From Limnohabitans radicicola (lineage in GTDB: Bacteria > Pseudomonadota > Gammaproteobacteria > Burkholderiales > Burkholderiaceae_C), in assembly GCF_014837235.1 (NCBI RefSeq), contig NZ_JACYFT010000002.1, positions 682,001-746,000 of the forward strand: a stretch of 64,000 nt of DNA. The letters are read 5' to 3'. Every line of letters starts with the position of its first letter. The first letter of the stretch is position 1. Below are positions 42,753 to 51,324 of the stretch, piece by piece. Below the pieces are notes generated by a model that did no database searches, was not told the DNA's origin, and worked only from the letters and a program-made list of their open reading frames with translations. Made by a program: the position numbers and the translations under genes.

Positions 42753-42950
42753 TTACGGATGCCCTCGCCCTGTTCCGGCCAAATAGGCACGGGCCAGGGC
42801 TTCACGCACGCCCCAAACGGACACCTCTTTGAAGTCCAATCGGTCGCGCCCACGTTCCTCCAGCGTTTCAAACTGGAGTTGAGAGCGAGCCAGGCCTGAC
42901 AAGGCTTGGCGTTCGTCATCGCTGAGCAACTGCCATGGGCCCGGCACCAT
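42753..42950 (-). CDS. Small hypothetical protein
   Basis: This encodes 65 residues from ATG 42950. It is largely helical (LLSDDERQALSGLARSQLQFETLEER, then VREALARAYL). No recognised family. It lies at the end of a minus-strand group of four genes led by the methylase. Codon usage agrees with its neighbours, but the short length keeps confidence modest. Confidence 0.42.
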   Translation of the reverse strand: MVPGPWQLLSDDERQALSGLARSQLQFETLEERGRDRLDFKEVSVWGVREALARAYLAGTGRGHP

Positions 42951-43003
42951 GCGCTCATGAAGTCAGAAGTCCTGCGGGTCAAATTCGGAAAATTCTTCGG
43001 AGT

Positions 43004-43405
43004 TCATCCCAACCTCGCGACATAGCGGGCGTATGAATAGCCCTGAAAATCAATGAACAAGATCGGCCGCCCCTCGGCCGCCACCATCACACAAACAGCA
43101 CCACCCGCGACCCCAAACGCCGGCAACGCATCGCGAGCCTGTGCGAGCCATGCTGGCGCGTCGGCGCAAAGTCGGCAAGCGAAAGCGTCGAATTCGCCAG
43201 GCGTCACATGCACGCGCTGCGCGACGTAAACGGTTTGAAGCCCACCTCCTCCCAGCTCTGACAAGTCAGCCGCTTTGCGGGCAAAGGGCAAAGCCATGGG
43301 CAGGCATTGCAGTGTCACCACCCCTGAGTGGGTGGTGAACTGCTCCGCCTCGAAGATCAGCCGCAGGCTGATCGAATCTGCATCGAAGTCCACCAGGTAG
43401 TTCAT
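43004..43405 (-). CDS. Hypothetical protein of the leading region
   Basis: This encodes 133 residues, mostly beta-rich (SISLRLIFEAEQFTTHSGVVTLQCL; RPILFIDFQGYSYARYVARLG). No signal peptide or known motif. It overlaps the preceding gene by 4 bp (ATGA at 43402). Together with the next gene and the methylase it forms an operon just inside the region expected to enter a recipient first. Confidence 0.55.
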   Translation of the reverse strand: MNYLVDFDADSISLRLIFEAEQFTTHSGVVTLQCLPMALPFARKAADLSELGGGGLQTVYVAQRVHVTPGEFDAFACRLCADAPAWLAQARDALPAFGVAGGAVCVMVAAEGRPILFIDFQGYSYARYVARLG

Positions 43406-43662
43406 GACGACTTACCCCCAAGCTCCGTCATGACCTCGCAAGCCAAAGCCTGCATGTCCACCGTGCCAGTCGCGATCGCGTGCAACTCCGAATCAGAAAA
43501 TACCCCGACGATGTGCGCAGCACGTTGATCGATTTCGCGTTGCGCCATTTCTGGCCAATGTGCAAAGTTCGCCAGTTGCTCCAGGGCTGTCAAATTCTGC
43601 CCCCCGTATCCACGCAGATAGTCACGGATGTGCGATTGAATTTCTTGGGTCCGCTTGCTCAT
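43402..43662 (-). CDS. Small helical hypothetical protein
   Basis: This encodes 86 residues, predicted helical (RTQEIQSHIRDYLRGYGG; ALEQLANFAHWPEMAQREI). It overlaps the methylase stop by 4 bp (ATGA at 43659) and the following gene likewise, so it is translationally coupled in the operon. Family not recognised. Confidence 0.6.
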   Translation of the reverse strand: MSKRTQEIQSHIRDYLRGYGGQNLTALEQLANFAHWPEMAQREIDQRAAHIVGVFSDSELHAIATGTVDMQALACEVMTELGGKSS

Positions 43663-44366
43663 GCTGCGCGCTCCATGTAATGGACGCTTGCGCTGCTGGC
43701 ACGTTCGCGCTCCAGATACGCCGTCTGGCCAGCGCTGAAACTGTGGAGCCTGCGCAAAGCAACACCGTGGTAGTTGGGGTCCAGCTCAATGCCAAGGTAC
43801 TGCCGGCCCAGAGAGCGGGCGGCCACCAAGGTTGACGCTGAGCCTGCAAACGGGTCCAACACCAGCCCACCACGCGGGCAAAACGTCTCAATCAGCGGCG
43901 TGAGCACACTCAGGGGCTTTTCCGTGGGGTGATGCCGATTGCCGGAATAACTCCAGTCGATCACATCCCCAATAGGATGTTCAGGCGTGCGAGGCGAACC
44001 CTTGGCCAGCAAATAGGCGTTTTCGTGGCTGTAGCGCATCAAACGCGAAGCCGAGGCATACCGCTTCGGAAAGGTGATGTGCCCAACAATGCGAAACCCT
44101 GCGGCTTTCCACGCGGCATAAAACAAATCTGTCTTGGTCCACCCGTAGAAGCTCACACATAGGGAATCAGGTTTGAGCACCCGGTACGCCTCACGAAAAG
44201 CGGGCATCAGCCAATCAGCCTCAATGTCGTTTTGGATGGTGCGGCCGCTGCGGTCCTTGTAGCCCACAAGGTACGGCGGATCAGTCAGGATGAAATCTGC
44301 GCATGACGCGGGCAGTGTGGGCATGACCTGGCAGCAGTCACCCAGAATGAGGCGGTTAAATTGCAT
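43659..44366 (-). CDS. Solitary N4/N6 DNA methyltransferase
   Basis: This encodes 235 residues. Catalytic motif IV DPPY is at residues 29-32 and AdoMet motif I LDPFAGSAST near 175. The motif IV to motif I order makes it beta class. No restriction endonuclease is adjacent. Solitary methylases in leading regions probably protect entering DNA from host restriction or adjust regulation. The gene starts at 44366, next to the hairpin-rich region. Confidence 0.88.
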   Translation of the reverse strand: MQFNRLILGDCCQVMPTLPASCADFILTDPPYLVGYKDRSGRTIQNDIEADWLMPAFREAYRVLKPDSLCVSFYGWTKTDLFYAAWKAAGFRIVGHITFPKRYASASRLMRYSHENAYLLAKGSPRTPEHPIGDVIDWSYSGNRHHPTEKPLSVLTPLIETFCPRGGLVLDPFAGSASTLVAARSLGRQYLGIELDPNYHGVALRRLHSFSAGQTAYLERERASSASVHYMERAA

Positions 44367-45002
44367 GAAGCTCTCCGGTTGCGTCAGCGGCGGGAACTTC
44401 CTTCTTGGAAATCAACCCACCAGGCGCCCGGTGCTGACACAACGAAATGAGCGCATGCCCGAAGCAGCCCCCGGAAATGGCGAGGAGCAACGGTTGGACA
44501 CGTATAAAAAGTGAGTGGGTCCCGCAGGGACGACACGAACGGCTTTATGCCGTGGCCAGACGGTGCAGGCACACCTGACAAGAGATGGCCTGGTTGGCGC
44601 TGTGCAATAAAAATGGCAACGCCATTGCACGGCGACGGCCAGGACAGCTCTTGACGCGCGAAGCGCTGGTGTGCCGGTCCTCGACAGAGCCGGGGGAAGA
44701 TTCGGGCATGCGCTCATTTCCCACGCAGACCACGAGTTGAAATCCCCGCCCTGCGGCGTAGACGCATTCACATTCAGCGCCAGGAGGAGCGAAGCGGATC
44801 ACTGGCGCCACGAGGCGGGTTCGATCCGGTTGTACACTCTAGCCATCAAAGCGATTGAATGCCGTCCAGTAATGAGCACCCATGTGCGCTCATTACCAAT
44901 CCGTCAGTGATATGACCGCAGTGAGTCCGCAGGCGCACGCCCTCTCTTGGGCCTGGCGTGTACCTGGTCTTAAATCTCAAGCCCTCACCGGAAATTTGAC
45001 GG
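44367..45002. other. Hairpin-rich non-coding region before xerD
   Basis: No convincing gene in 636 bp. A 31-bp inverted repeat lies at 44444-44474/44690-44720 (20 consecutive matching bases plus CCCCCGG). Inside and beyond it are AATGGC-AAC-GCCATT (about 44611-44625), GTCCC-GCA-GGGAC (about 44519-44531), a 9-bp perfect stem GTAATGAGC/GCTCATTAC (about 44870-44897) and CACGCC/GGCGTG (about 44935-44960). Such folded regions can act as single-stranded promoters or origins during transfer; this is inference. Confidence 0.55.
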
Positions 45003-45911
45003 ATGCATCCCACTAGCCAGGACGCGATTGACCGATTTGCCGATGCGCTTTGGCTAGAAGATGGCCTCTCTTCCAACACACTGGCCGCCTACAAGCGCGA
45101 CCTGACGCTACTGGCGCGCTGGCTGCACCAAGTTCAGGGCCTGGCCCTGCTGCAAACGCAGGAGCACCACCTGCAGATCTATTTTGCAGAGCGCCATGCC
45201 CATAGCAAAGCTACCTCGGCAAACCGGCGCCTGACGGTGATGCGGCGCTTTTTCCAGTGGGCATTGCGCGAGTCGCTGGTAGAGGTTGATCCGACTCTCA
45301 AGCTGTTGGCGGCCAAGCAGCCCTTGCGCATGCCCAAAACCCTCAGTGAAGCGCAGGTTGAAGCCTTGCTGGCCGCGCCTGCAGTGCACGAAGCACTGGG
45401 TCTGCGCGACCGCGCCATGTTGGAGCTGATGTACGCCAGCGGCTTGCGGGTGAGCGAACTGGTGGGGCTCAAGACCTTGCATGTATCGCAGGGTGAGTCG
45501 GTGCTGCGTGTGCAGGGCAAAGGCAGCAAGGAACGCCTGGTGCCATTTGGCCAAATCGCAGGTGAATGGTTGAACCGCTACCTGCAGTCAGCGCGTCCTG
45601 AACTATTGCAGGGCCGCCAGAGTGATGCCCTGTTTGTGACCAGCGCTGGCCCCACGCCGGGCACCGGCATGAGCCGTGTAATGTTCTGGAGCCTGGTCAA
45701 GCGCTATGCTTTGCAGGCGGGCATCACTGCGCCGCTGTCACCGCACACCCTGCGCCACGCCTTTGCCACGCACCTGCTCAACCACGGCGCCGACTTGCGC
45801 GCGGTGCAGATGCTGCTGGGCCATGCCGACATTTCGACCACCACCATCTACACCCATGTGGCACGCGAGCGCCTGAAGACTCTGCACGCGCAGCACCACC
45901 CCAGAGGATGA
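45003..45911 (+). CDS. xerD: XerD-like tyrosine recombinase, full length
   Basis: This encodes 302 residues, the usual XerD length. The N-terminal core-binding domain (about 1-95) is followed by the catalytic domain with Arg149 (ASGLRVSEL), Lys in [11 protein letters not shown], His248 and Arg251 ([12 protein letters not shown]), a second His in LLGHADIST, and Tyr283 (TTTIYTHV). XerCD recombine dif sites to resolve dimers. Here the gene is surrounded by element genes, so it is either an element-borne copy or a chromosomal-type gene captured by the element. A dif-like site lies at 59,515. Confidence 0.9.
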   Translation: MHPTSQDAIDRFADALWLEDGLSSNTLAAYKRDLTLLARWLHQVQGLALLQTQEHHLQIYFAERHAHSKATSANRRLTVMRRFFQWALRESLVEVDPTLKLLAAKQPLRMPKTLSEAQVEALLAAPAVHEALGLRDRAMLELMYASGLRVSELVGLKTLHVSQGESVLRVQGKGSKERLVPFGQIAGEWLNRYLQSARPELLQGRQSDALFVTSAGPTPGTGMSRVMFWSLVKRYALQAGITAPLSPHTLRHAFATHLLNHGADLRAVQMLLGHADISTTTIYTHVARERLKTLHAQHHPRG

Positions 45912-45967
45912 TGAAGATGATGTGAACTTAAATGGCCAGCAGCTCGACGTTGAACCAATGCTCAATT

Positions 45968-46759
45968 TCACGATTTGAGGCATTTGCCTTGGCTATCCGG
46001 ATTGATCAATTGCTCGAAATCGGTTTCTAAAAATCGTGCAATTGAGTCATGTGTTTTGGGTGCGAGTCGATATTCGCTCACCTTCCATTTTTTCCTTCCC
46101 CCGATTTCAAGCCAACCATTGCGTTCAAGCTGATCGATTTTGATTGCTAACACGTTGCGATGAATCTGGCGGCCTGTTAGCTCAAAATACATTTTTCCCA
46201 TATTTTTGGGACCCGTAACAGCACCGAAATTAGCCTCATGGCTATGCGCGTCAATCAAAATGACCAAGCCAGCAGGATCATTAGCCACCCAATTGAGCTG
46301 GAGCGTGCTTATTGGGATTTGTGACCAATTCACTGTCTGCAGTAGCATGTTGAGATTGGACCAATTGAGGCACATCCTGCGCGTCCTGGTCTGTCGCTGC
46401 GCAACGCCCTCAAATACCATGGTCAGGAGTTTGGTCTCCAGCAAATACAGGAAAGCATGGTGGGTTGAACGCTTGGAGATTTGGAAATCCAGCACCACCC
46501 TGCGCTCCAGATCCGGCGTCTGAATGTGAGCGAAGAACTGTTTGCCCAAGCCATTGACTGATCGGTGGTGCTCACAAAAGGCCCAGAGAACTGCCGTTTG
46601 GGATCGGTTGCCACGACAGATCCAATTGAGGCGCAACAGCCGGGTGTGCATGTCCAAGGCATTGAATTGGAGCCACTGACGAACTTCTTCTTCGCTGAGA
46701 TCACCATCGATCTCAATGCCAAGCACGCTCTTTGTCTCTCGAGGAAATTCAACTGCCAT
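45968..46759 (-). CDS. Replication-type hypothetical protein, paralogue A
   Basis: This encodes 263 residues. It shares with the next gene a recognisable N-terminal pattern ([27 protein letters not shown] versus LLHLAWMVESRSELAVLWLLFENHRR) and the later [16 protein letters not shown] phrase. The C-terminal part looks like a winged helix ([32 protein letters not shown]). No catalytic motif. It ends the long minus-strand operon that starts with parA or at 49,898. Function unknown; DNA binding is inferred. Confidence 0.6.
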   Translation of the reverse strand: MAVEFPRETKSVLGIEIDGDLSEEEVRQWLQFNALDMHTRLLRLNWICRGNRSQTAVLWAFCEHHRSVNGLGKQFFAHIQTPDLERRVVLDFQISKRSTHHAFLYLLETKLLTMVFEGVAQRQTRTRRMCLNWSNLNMLLQTVNWSQIPISTLQLNWVANDPAGLVILIDAHSHEANFGAVTGPKNMGKMYFELTGRQIHRNVLAIKIDQLERNGWLEIGGRKKWKVSEYRLAPKTHDSIARFLETDFEQLINPDSQGKCLKS

Positions 46760-46762
46760 GAG

Positions 46763-47500
46763 TCATTGCACTTTCACATCACATTGATAAAAGGCCGCTA
46801 CGGCATCTTCCAGCGCCCCAGGCACCAACCGCATACCCTTGGTGATGGGCACTTCCATGGATTGCCGCTCAATCAGGCCCGAAGCGCTCAACTTCATGGC
46901 CCAGCGAATGACGGTCTGATTCATCACGGCCTCTCCCAGCATGGGCCTGTACTGCGCCTCAATGTCTCTGGCCGATATCCGAGCAAAAGCTCCGGGATTG
47001 ATCCTGGCATGCTCAGCCAACGCCAGCAGCACAGCCACGGCCGCCCGCTGGCCATGAGCCACCCAGTTCAACTCCAGCACATGCTGCTCTGGAAACGCCG
47101 TGGCCTGCCAACGCTCGCACACGGCAGGCCAATGCAGCCACATTTCACGTTTGACATTGTCCACATGCGGATGCACTCTCACCACACCGGAGTCGATCAG
47201 CTTGCGCATGCTGTCACAGATGCTTCTGGCTGATGTGCCAAACAAGCTGCCAAACAGGCGTGCTGCCTCATTGCTGGACTCTTCGCGGGCTGCGCTTGGC
47301 CCCAACTTGCCAAGCCGTCGATGGTTCTCAAACAACAACCACAGCACCGCCAGTTCAGAGCGGGATTCGACCATCCAGGCCAAATGCAACAAACGCTGAT
47401 GAGGCGTCATGTCCGTGAGGGCATGCCACTGGTCAAGATCGTTCTGAGTGATGCCTTCCACGAGTCCAGCTCTGCGCTGGGTTTGTTCCACAATGGTCAT
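46763..47500 (-). CDS. Replication-type hypothetical protein, paralogue B
   Basis: This encodes 245 residues, similar in layout to the following gene (paralogue A), with segments like ISARDIEAQYRPMLGEAVMNQTVIRWAMKLSASGLIE that fit a winged helix. Its start overlaps the stop of the iteron-bearing gene by 4 bp (ATGA at 47497). Family not recognised beyond this relation. Confidence 0.62.
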   Translation of the reverse strand: MTIVEQTQRRAGLVEGITQNDLDQWHALTDMTPHQRLLHLAWMVESRSELAVLWLLFENHRRLGKLGPSAAREESSNEAARLFGSLFGTSARSICDSMRKLIDSGVVRVHPHVDNVKREMWLHWPAVCERWQATAFPEQHVLELNWVAHGQRAAVAVLLALAEHARINPGAFARISARDIEAQYRPMLGEAVMNQTVIRWAMKLSASGLIERQSMEVPITKGMRLVPGALEDAVAAFYQCDVKVQ

Positions 47501-49458
47501 GTCGACGATCCTTCCTGGCGTCCAGCTTTGTATTGCCTGAGCAAGGCCCGTGCCCTCTCCAGCCCCGCCTTTGCCTCGTCACTGAGCGCCACTGGGGTGT
47601 TCACAGCGGACGCGGCCGGATCTGCTGCAGGTTTCGGTTCTGCTGGCTTTGTTACGCCCATGGACTGGATCTGCTGTCGCACCAGGCGTCGCTTGCGGGC
47701 TTCATCTGCTCGCTCAAAAACCAAGCCACCGGGTGTCGCCTGGTGCCGCCGCACCAGCCCTCCCAGGTAAGGTAGCGCCGAGCGAACCACCCCGGCATCG
47801 AGGGCGCCCGCGAATTCGTCAATGATGTTTTGGGCGTCCACCAGTTGGCCGGTTTTAGCAAGCGAGGCAACAATTCGAGCTGCCTGCTTGCGTTCACGTT
47901 CACCCAGTTGTTCAGGCCATTGCCAGGATTGCCAGGCCTCGGACTGTGATGGCTCGGTCAATGCCCGCGCGCCGTCAGACCGTGTTTGTTGCTCAACTTT
48001 AGGCAAAGACACCACCACCACATTGCCGTCAGTTGAACCAGCACCTTGCAAAGCAGCCGAAGGCTGCACTGGGGACGATGGCGGCGGCGGCAAAGCCAAC
48101 GCAGCATCCATCGGATCATTCAACGGTAAAACTGTCTCAGGTCTTGTTGTGGTGGTATTTCTGTATTCACCTTTGTAATCTTGGCGCACGCGCGACGCAC
48201 GCGCATGTAGGCCTGCTAAAACCGGCCAACTGGGCGTGTTAAAACCGGCCAACTTGGACGCTGAAACCGGCCAACTGGTTTGCGAATTCTGGCCAACTGA
48301 ATCAGAGTTATCCACAGTCCAGACAGGCTGGTTTTGATAGTCAGCCACATCCGGAGGGCTCGTTCGTGCATCTGAACCTGCCATTTGGGGAGAACTAAAG
48401 GGTTTTCCTTTATTTATGCCGCAATCTTGCGAAGTGGCGAGGGCCTCACCACTTCGCAAAGATGCGGCATCGTTCAATTCGCTCCCTTTGCTTGCAGAGT
48501 TGTCCACATTCTCAGTTGGCCGGTTTTGACATGCGGCCATGATTTTGGTGGGCGGCGTGCCAGTCATGTATTGACGCAGCCTTAGTTCCAGTTGCGCCAT
48601 GTCGATGCGCACGTACAGCTGCTTGCGCGGGTGGGTCATCATGGCTTCATGCAAAACACCGATTTGGCACAATTTGTGCTTCGCATCTCGCTGCTGTGCG
48701 ACGCTCAATCCGGTGTCCAGCTGTGTGGCGTCCGCTGCCATGCGAAACCAGCGGGTGTCCCAGGACAATTGCTGTTCCTGCACTGCTCTTTCTGATGGGA
48801 CAGCATGGGACTGAGAGACTTGTTCCAGCAACTTGCGCGCGGCCCGTTCCTCAAAGCGTCGCTGGATGGCCAATGCCTTGGACAAGTAGATGGCACTGGT
48901 GCAGCTGCCTGTGATGTTCATCAGCACCCTGTAGAAGGCAAACTGTCTGCCCATCATGCTGCGGATGTGCTCCGTGTCAGAACGAATATCCAGCAATGAC
49001 CATTGGACAGGCTCAGAGCGTACCAGCTGAGCAAGGTAAGCCCCCAGCACCTGCGGCACCACCCGATAGCTCAACCGCGCAGGCACGCCCGTTTTGGACT
49101 CCTGGATCAGGCCCAGTTCGACCAGGCGCGATCGTGCGGTGACTTGTTCGTGGCGCCCCAAGCCAAGCTCGATCTCGAGCTGGTCCCTGCTTTTGAACAC
49201 CCATCCCTCATTGCTCATGATCTGGGCACCGCGACGGGTCCAATACACCAACTGGCTGAGAAACAGTGCCGCTTTGGGATCTCCTGTGATGCGGGCAAAG
49301 TTGATGTTGAAGGCAACAGCTTTGCTGGCCTCCAGCAAGGCCACCAAAGGCGGCGATGCAGCCGTGCTGGTGTTGATGCCCGAAGTCGGATCGGCACTGG
49401 CTCCTGGCCCTGGCCAGGCACCATGCTCGAACTTGCGGGACGTAGAAGACTCAGTCAT
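47497..49458 (-). CDS. Replication initiator-like protein with internal iterons
   Basis: This encodes 653 residues. The N-terminus has two winged-helix units. The first (about 50-140) shows the phage/plasmid replication-protein pattern FNINFARITGDPKAALFLSQLVYWT, then RDQLEIELGLGRHEQVTARSRLVELGLI. The second is at about 165-290 (ARITG-like LMNITGSCTSAIYLSKAL). A long low-complexity middle (about 300-530) contains repeats SWPVSASKLAG / SWPVLAGL that arise from iterons in the DNA. A C-terminal helical domain (ERERKQAARIVASLAKTGQ) ends the protein. This resembles lambda O, where the origin lies inside the initiator gene. The assignment is inferred, not proven. Confidence 0.7.
   Translation of the reverse strand: MTESSTSRKFEHGAWPGPGASADPTSGINTSTAASPPLVALLEASKAVAFNINFARITGDPKAALFLSQLVYWTRRGAQIMSNEGWVFKSRDQLEIELGLGRHEQVTARSRLVELGLIQESKTGVPARLSYRVVPQVLGAYLAQLVRSEPVQWSLLDIRSDTEHIRSMMGRQFAFYRVLMNITGSCTSAIYLSKALAIQRRFEERAARKLLEQVSQSHAVPSERAVQEQQLSWDTRWFRMAADATQLDTGLSVAQQRDAKHKLCQIGVLHEAMMTHPRKQLYVRIDMAQLELRLRQYMTGTPPTKIMAACQNRPTENVDNSASKGSELNDAASLRSGEALATSQDCGINKGKPFSSPQMAGSDARTSPPDVADYQNQPVWTVDNSDSVGQNSQTSWPVSASKLAGFNTPSWPVLAGLHARASRVRQDYKGEYRNTTTTRPETVLPLNDPMDAALALPPPPSSPVQPSAALQGAGSTDGNVVVVSLPKVEQQTRSDGARALTEPSQSEAWQSWQWPEQLGERERKQAARIVASLAKTGQLVDAQNIIDEFAGALDAGVVRSALPYLGGLVRRHQATPGGLVFERADEARKRRLVRQQIQSMGVTKPAEPKPAADPAASAVNTPVALSDEAKAGLERARALLRQYKAGRQEGSST
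47843..48527. other. oriV: Candidate iteron origin of replication (oriV) inside coding sequence
   Basis: The iteron core AAAACCGGCCAACT occurs as direct repeats at 48218-48231, 48241-48254, 48263-48276 (13/14) and 48285-48298 (11/14), spaced 22-23 bp. Exact inverted copies lie at 47843-47856 and 48514-48527. A DnaA box TTATCCACA is at 48308-48316 and TTGTCCACA at 48500-48508. Between them is an AT-rich stretch (about 48390-48415). Confidence 0.72.
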
Positions 49459-49469
49459 GACGTCGGTAT

Positions 49470-49898
49470 TCAGTGAGCAAGTGTCAACGGATTGACCTGG
49501 TCGTTTGGAATCTGTGAGCGCACCGAGCGCTGGCGTGCGGCCGCCAAAATGGCGTGTGAGATTCGGTCAAAGTCGATCTTCAGCTCTCGTCTGCCGGTTT
49601 TGCCGCGTCGATCACGGACCAAGCTTTGACTGAGCAGCGTCTTGTGAGCCATCTGCCGTTCTTTGTCAGCCAGGCCGCTGCGGTACTGAAGATCAGCGCC
49701 ATCGACTTCAAACCAGCCGTCCAGCGTCAAGGGCTGAGACTCCTGCTGTTCCAAGTAGCTCGACAGCAACAGCGCCGCCATGGCAGAGCCAGTGATGTCC
49801 ACAAAGCTGCGGTGAAATGCGATGGGTGGTTGAGCCACCAACAGCGCCAGTTCGGGCTCGCGCTCAAGGGCATCGATCAGGTCAACGGGTTGATTCAT
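49470..49898 (-). CDS. Small winged-helix replication-type protein
   Basis: This encodes 142 residues. The pattern PIAFHRSFVDITGSAMAALLLSSYLEQQ followed by DGWFEVDGADLQYRSGLADKERQMAHKTL matches the first winged helix of the neighbouring 47,497 protein, so it is a short paralogue. It starts at ATG 49898 after AAAGGAAA and lies 12 bp before the large gene. It may load or regulate the larger protein at the iterons. Confidence 0.68.
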   Translation of the reverse strand: MNQPVDLIDALEREPELALLVAQPPIAFHRSFVDITGSAMAALLLSSYLEQQESQPLTLDGWFEVDGADLQYRSGLADKERQMAHKTLLSQSLVRDRRGKTGRRELKIDFDRISHAILAAARQRSVRSQIPNDQVNPLTLAH

Positions 49899-50051
49899 TT
49901 AGATTTCCTTTGCTCGATTTGAACGAACGATTTGGCATATTTTTGGAAGGGTGGGAAGTCTCTCCGCTGGGTATGATGGTGGCGGGCGCAAAGTTTCCAG
50001 CAGCGCGCCCACCACCTTCCCATCAACACCACCTTTTAGGAGAGACCCCCC
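49899..50051. promoter_or_regulatory. Divergent intergenic region with large palindrome
   Basis: A 12-bp stem with one mismatch (49978-49989/50005-50016) lies inside an outer TGGGAAG/CTTCCCA pair (49952-49958/50016-50022). The direct repeat CGATTTG occurs twice near 49914-49933. The region separates the minus-strand replication genes from the plus-strand membrane protein and probably holds both promoters. Confidence 0.55.
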
Positions 50052-50456
50052 ATGAACAGCGATTTCAGACCTCAAAGCCATGCGACTTTCTCTGTGATTT
50101 CAGCGGCAGCATTGCTGATTTCGATCCCATTGTTTTTCTTCTCCAATTCGCCATTGATCTTTTTGTCCACTGCGGCAGTTTTAACAACAACCGCATGCAT
50201 CATTTATTTCACCGACATCTTTGATTTCAAAATCAATAAGACTTATTACCCGGTTATTGCCGCGCTGTACTTCATTGACATCATTCCGATTCTGGATGCG
50301 TTCGGTATTCATGGTGGTTACAAAAGTGAATACCTGAACTTTCCTCAAACAATCGAATGGTATGCCACAGCTTGGATGCAGCTGCTCCTGGTGGTCGGTG
50401 TTTTGATTGCAGGTCATTCAATGGTCAAATGGGTTGATCGCAAAAATTGCTATTGA
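50052..50456 (+). CDS. Small AT-rich integral membrane protein
   Basis: This encodes 134 residues; ATG 50052 follows AGGAGAGACCCCCC. Four hydrophobic helices are likely (ISAAALLISIPLFFF, IFLSTAAVLTTTACIIY, PVIAALYFIDIIPIL, LLLVVGVLIAGHSM). Base composition is clearly more AT-rich than the neighbours, and its stop is 4 bp from the end of the convergent AT-rich gene. Family not recognised. The pair looks acquired together. Confidence 0.6.
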   Translation: MNSDFRPQSHATFSVISAAALLISIPLFFFSNSPLIFLSTAAVLTTTACIIYFTDIFDFKINKTYYPVIAALYFIDIIPILDAFGIHGGYKSEYLNFPQTIEWYATAWMQLLLVVGVLIAGHSMVKWVDRKNCY

Positions 50457-50460
50457 GCAA

Positions 50461-51324
50461 TCATTGATCTTGGCACAGTGAATTGATGAGCCTCAAATGC
50501 TGAATGACTCGATCTTTTCTTTTTGATTCATCAATTGGCAAAATAATCATCAAGTCCTTCAGCACATAATTTTGATCACCATTTTTTTTGCCAAAACCGA
50601 ACCCATAGGAGTATGCCCCTTTTGGATAATTACCGTTGTACACCGTATATTCTGTTGATATCGGCCAAGCTGCAGCTGTTTTGTAGGAGTCTCGAATTGT
50701 GATTTCTTTGGATAATTCATTTTTAACAAGACGCGACAATACAATTGGGTTCTTTGAGCATCGCTCGTAATCATGCCAAAACAATGTGTCAGGAGCGTAT
50801 TCACCCATCTCTGAATATTTTGGAAATCCAAAATTCTCAGCATCAATATATTTATTTGCCTCAGTGATATCGGCATTGGTCGCCAGGGAAATAATTTTAT
50901 CAATATCTTGTTTGACTGAATGACTTGAATAGAACATCCCTCCAAAGGTCAATGCAGCAAAAACAATAACCGAAGACACAATGATCCAGTTGTTTTTTAC
51001 TGTGATCAAACCCATTGCTTCTTCTGGATTATTCGACTTGAAAATGCTCAATAAAATAAATAGACCACCGAATAAATAAAAAATAATAGCAATCCAGGGC
51101 CAGAAATTATCTGGCGAGAGCATTTCAGTCACAATCAGCATTGCTGCAGGTACAGCGATTAATCCAACCATGAATTTCTCTTCTGAAACCGCTAATTTTT
51201 TCAAACGTATCAGTCCATAGGAAAAGGAAAATACAAGCGCTCTCATCGCCAGGCTTTTTGCCTCAGCGTGATCCATGGCTTGGGCATTTGGAAAAATAGG
51301 CTTTTGCATGTTTGAATCATTCAT
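50461..51324 (-). CDS. AT-rich membrane protein with extracytoplasmic domain
   Basis: This encodes 287 residues from ATG 51324 (AGGAATCCC upstream). Three or four N-terminal membrane helices span about residues 27-140 (LVFSFSYGLIRL, MVGLIAVPAAMLIVTEML, WPWIAIIFYLFGGLFILLSIF, IVSSVIVFAALTFGGMFY). They are followed by a soluble domain of about 140 residues. No known motif. It overlaps the preceding gene by 8 bp but differs in composition, so it seems an insertion into the operon. Confidence 0.62.
   Translation of the reverse strand: MNDSNMQKPIFPNAQAMDHAEAKSLAMRALVFSFSYGLIRLKKLAVSEEKFMVGLIAVPAAMLIVTEMLSPDNFWPWIAIIFYLFGGLFILLSIFKSNNPEEAMGLITVKNNWIIVSSVIVFAALTFGGMFYSSHSVKQDIDKIISLATNADITEANKYIDAENFGFPKYSEMGEYAPDTLFWHDYERCSKNPIVLSRLVKNELSKEITIRDSYKTAAAWPISTEYTVYNGNYPKGAYSYGFGFGKKNGDQNYVLKDLMIILPIDESKRKDRVIQHLRLINSLCQDQ

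Noticed and set aside
44811..44840. GCGGGTTCGATCC, resembling a tRNA T-arm
   Set aside because: The arm pairs only weakly and no D-arm, anticodon arm or acceptor stem fits around it.
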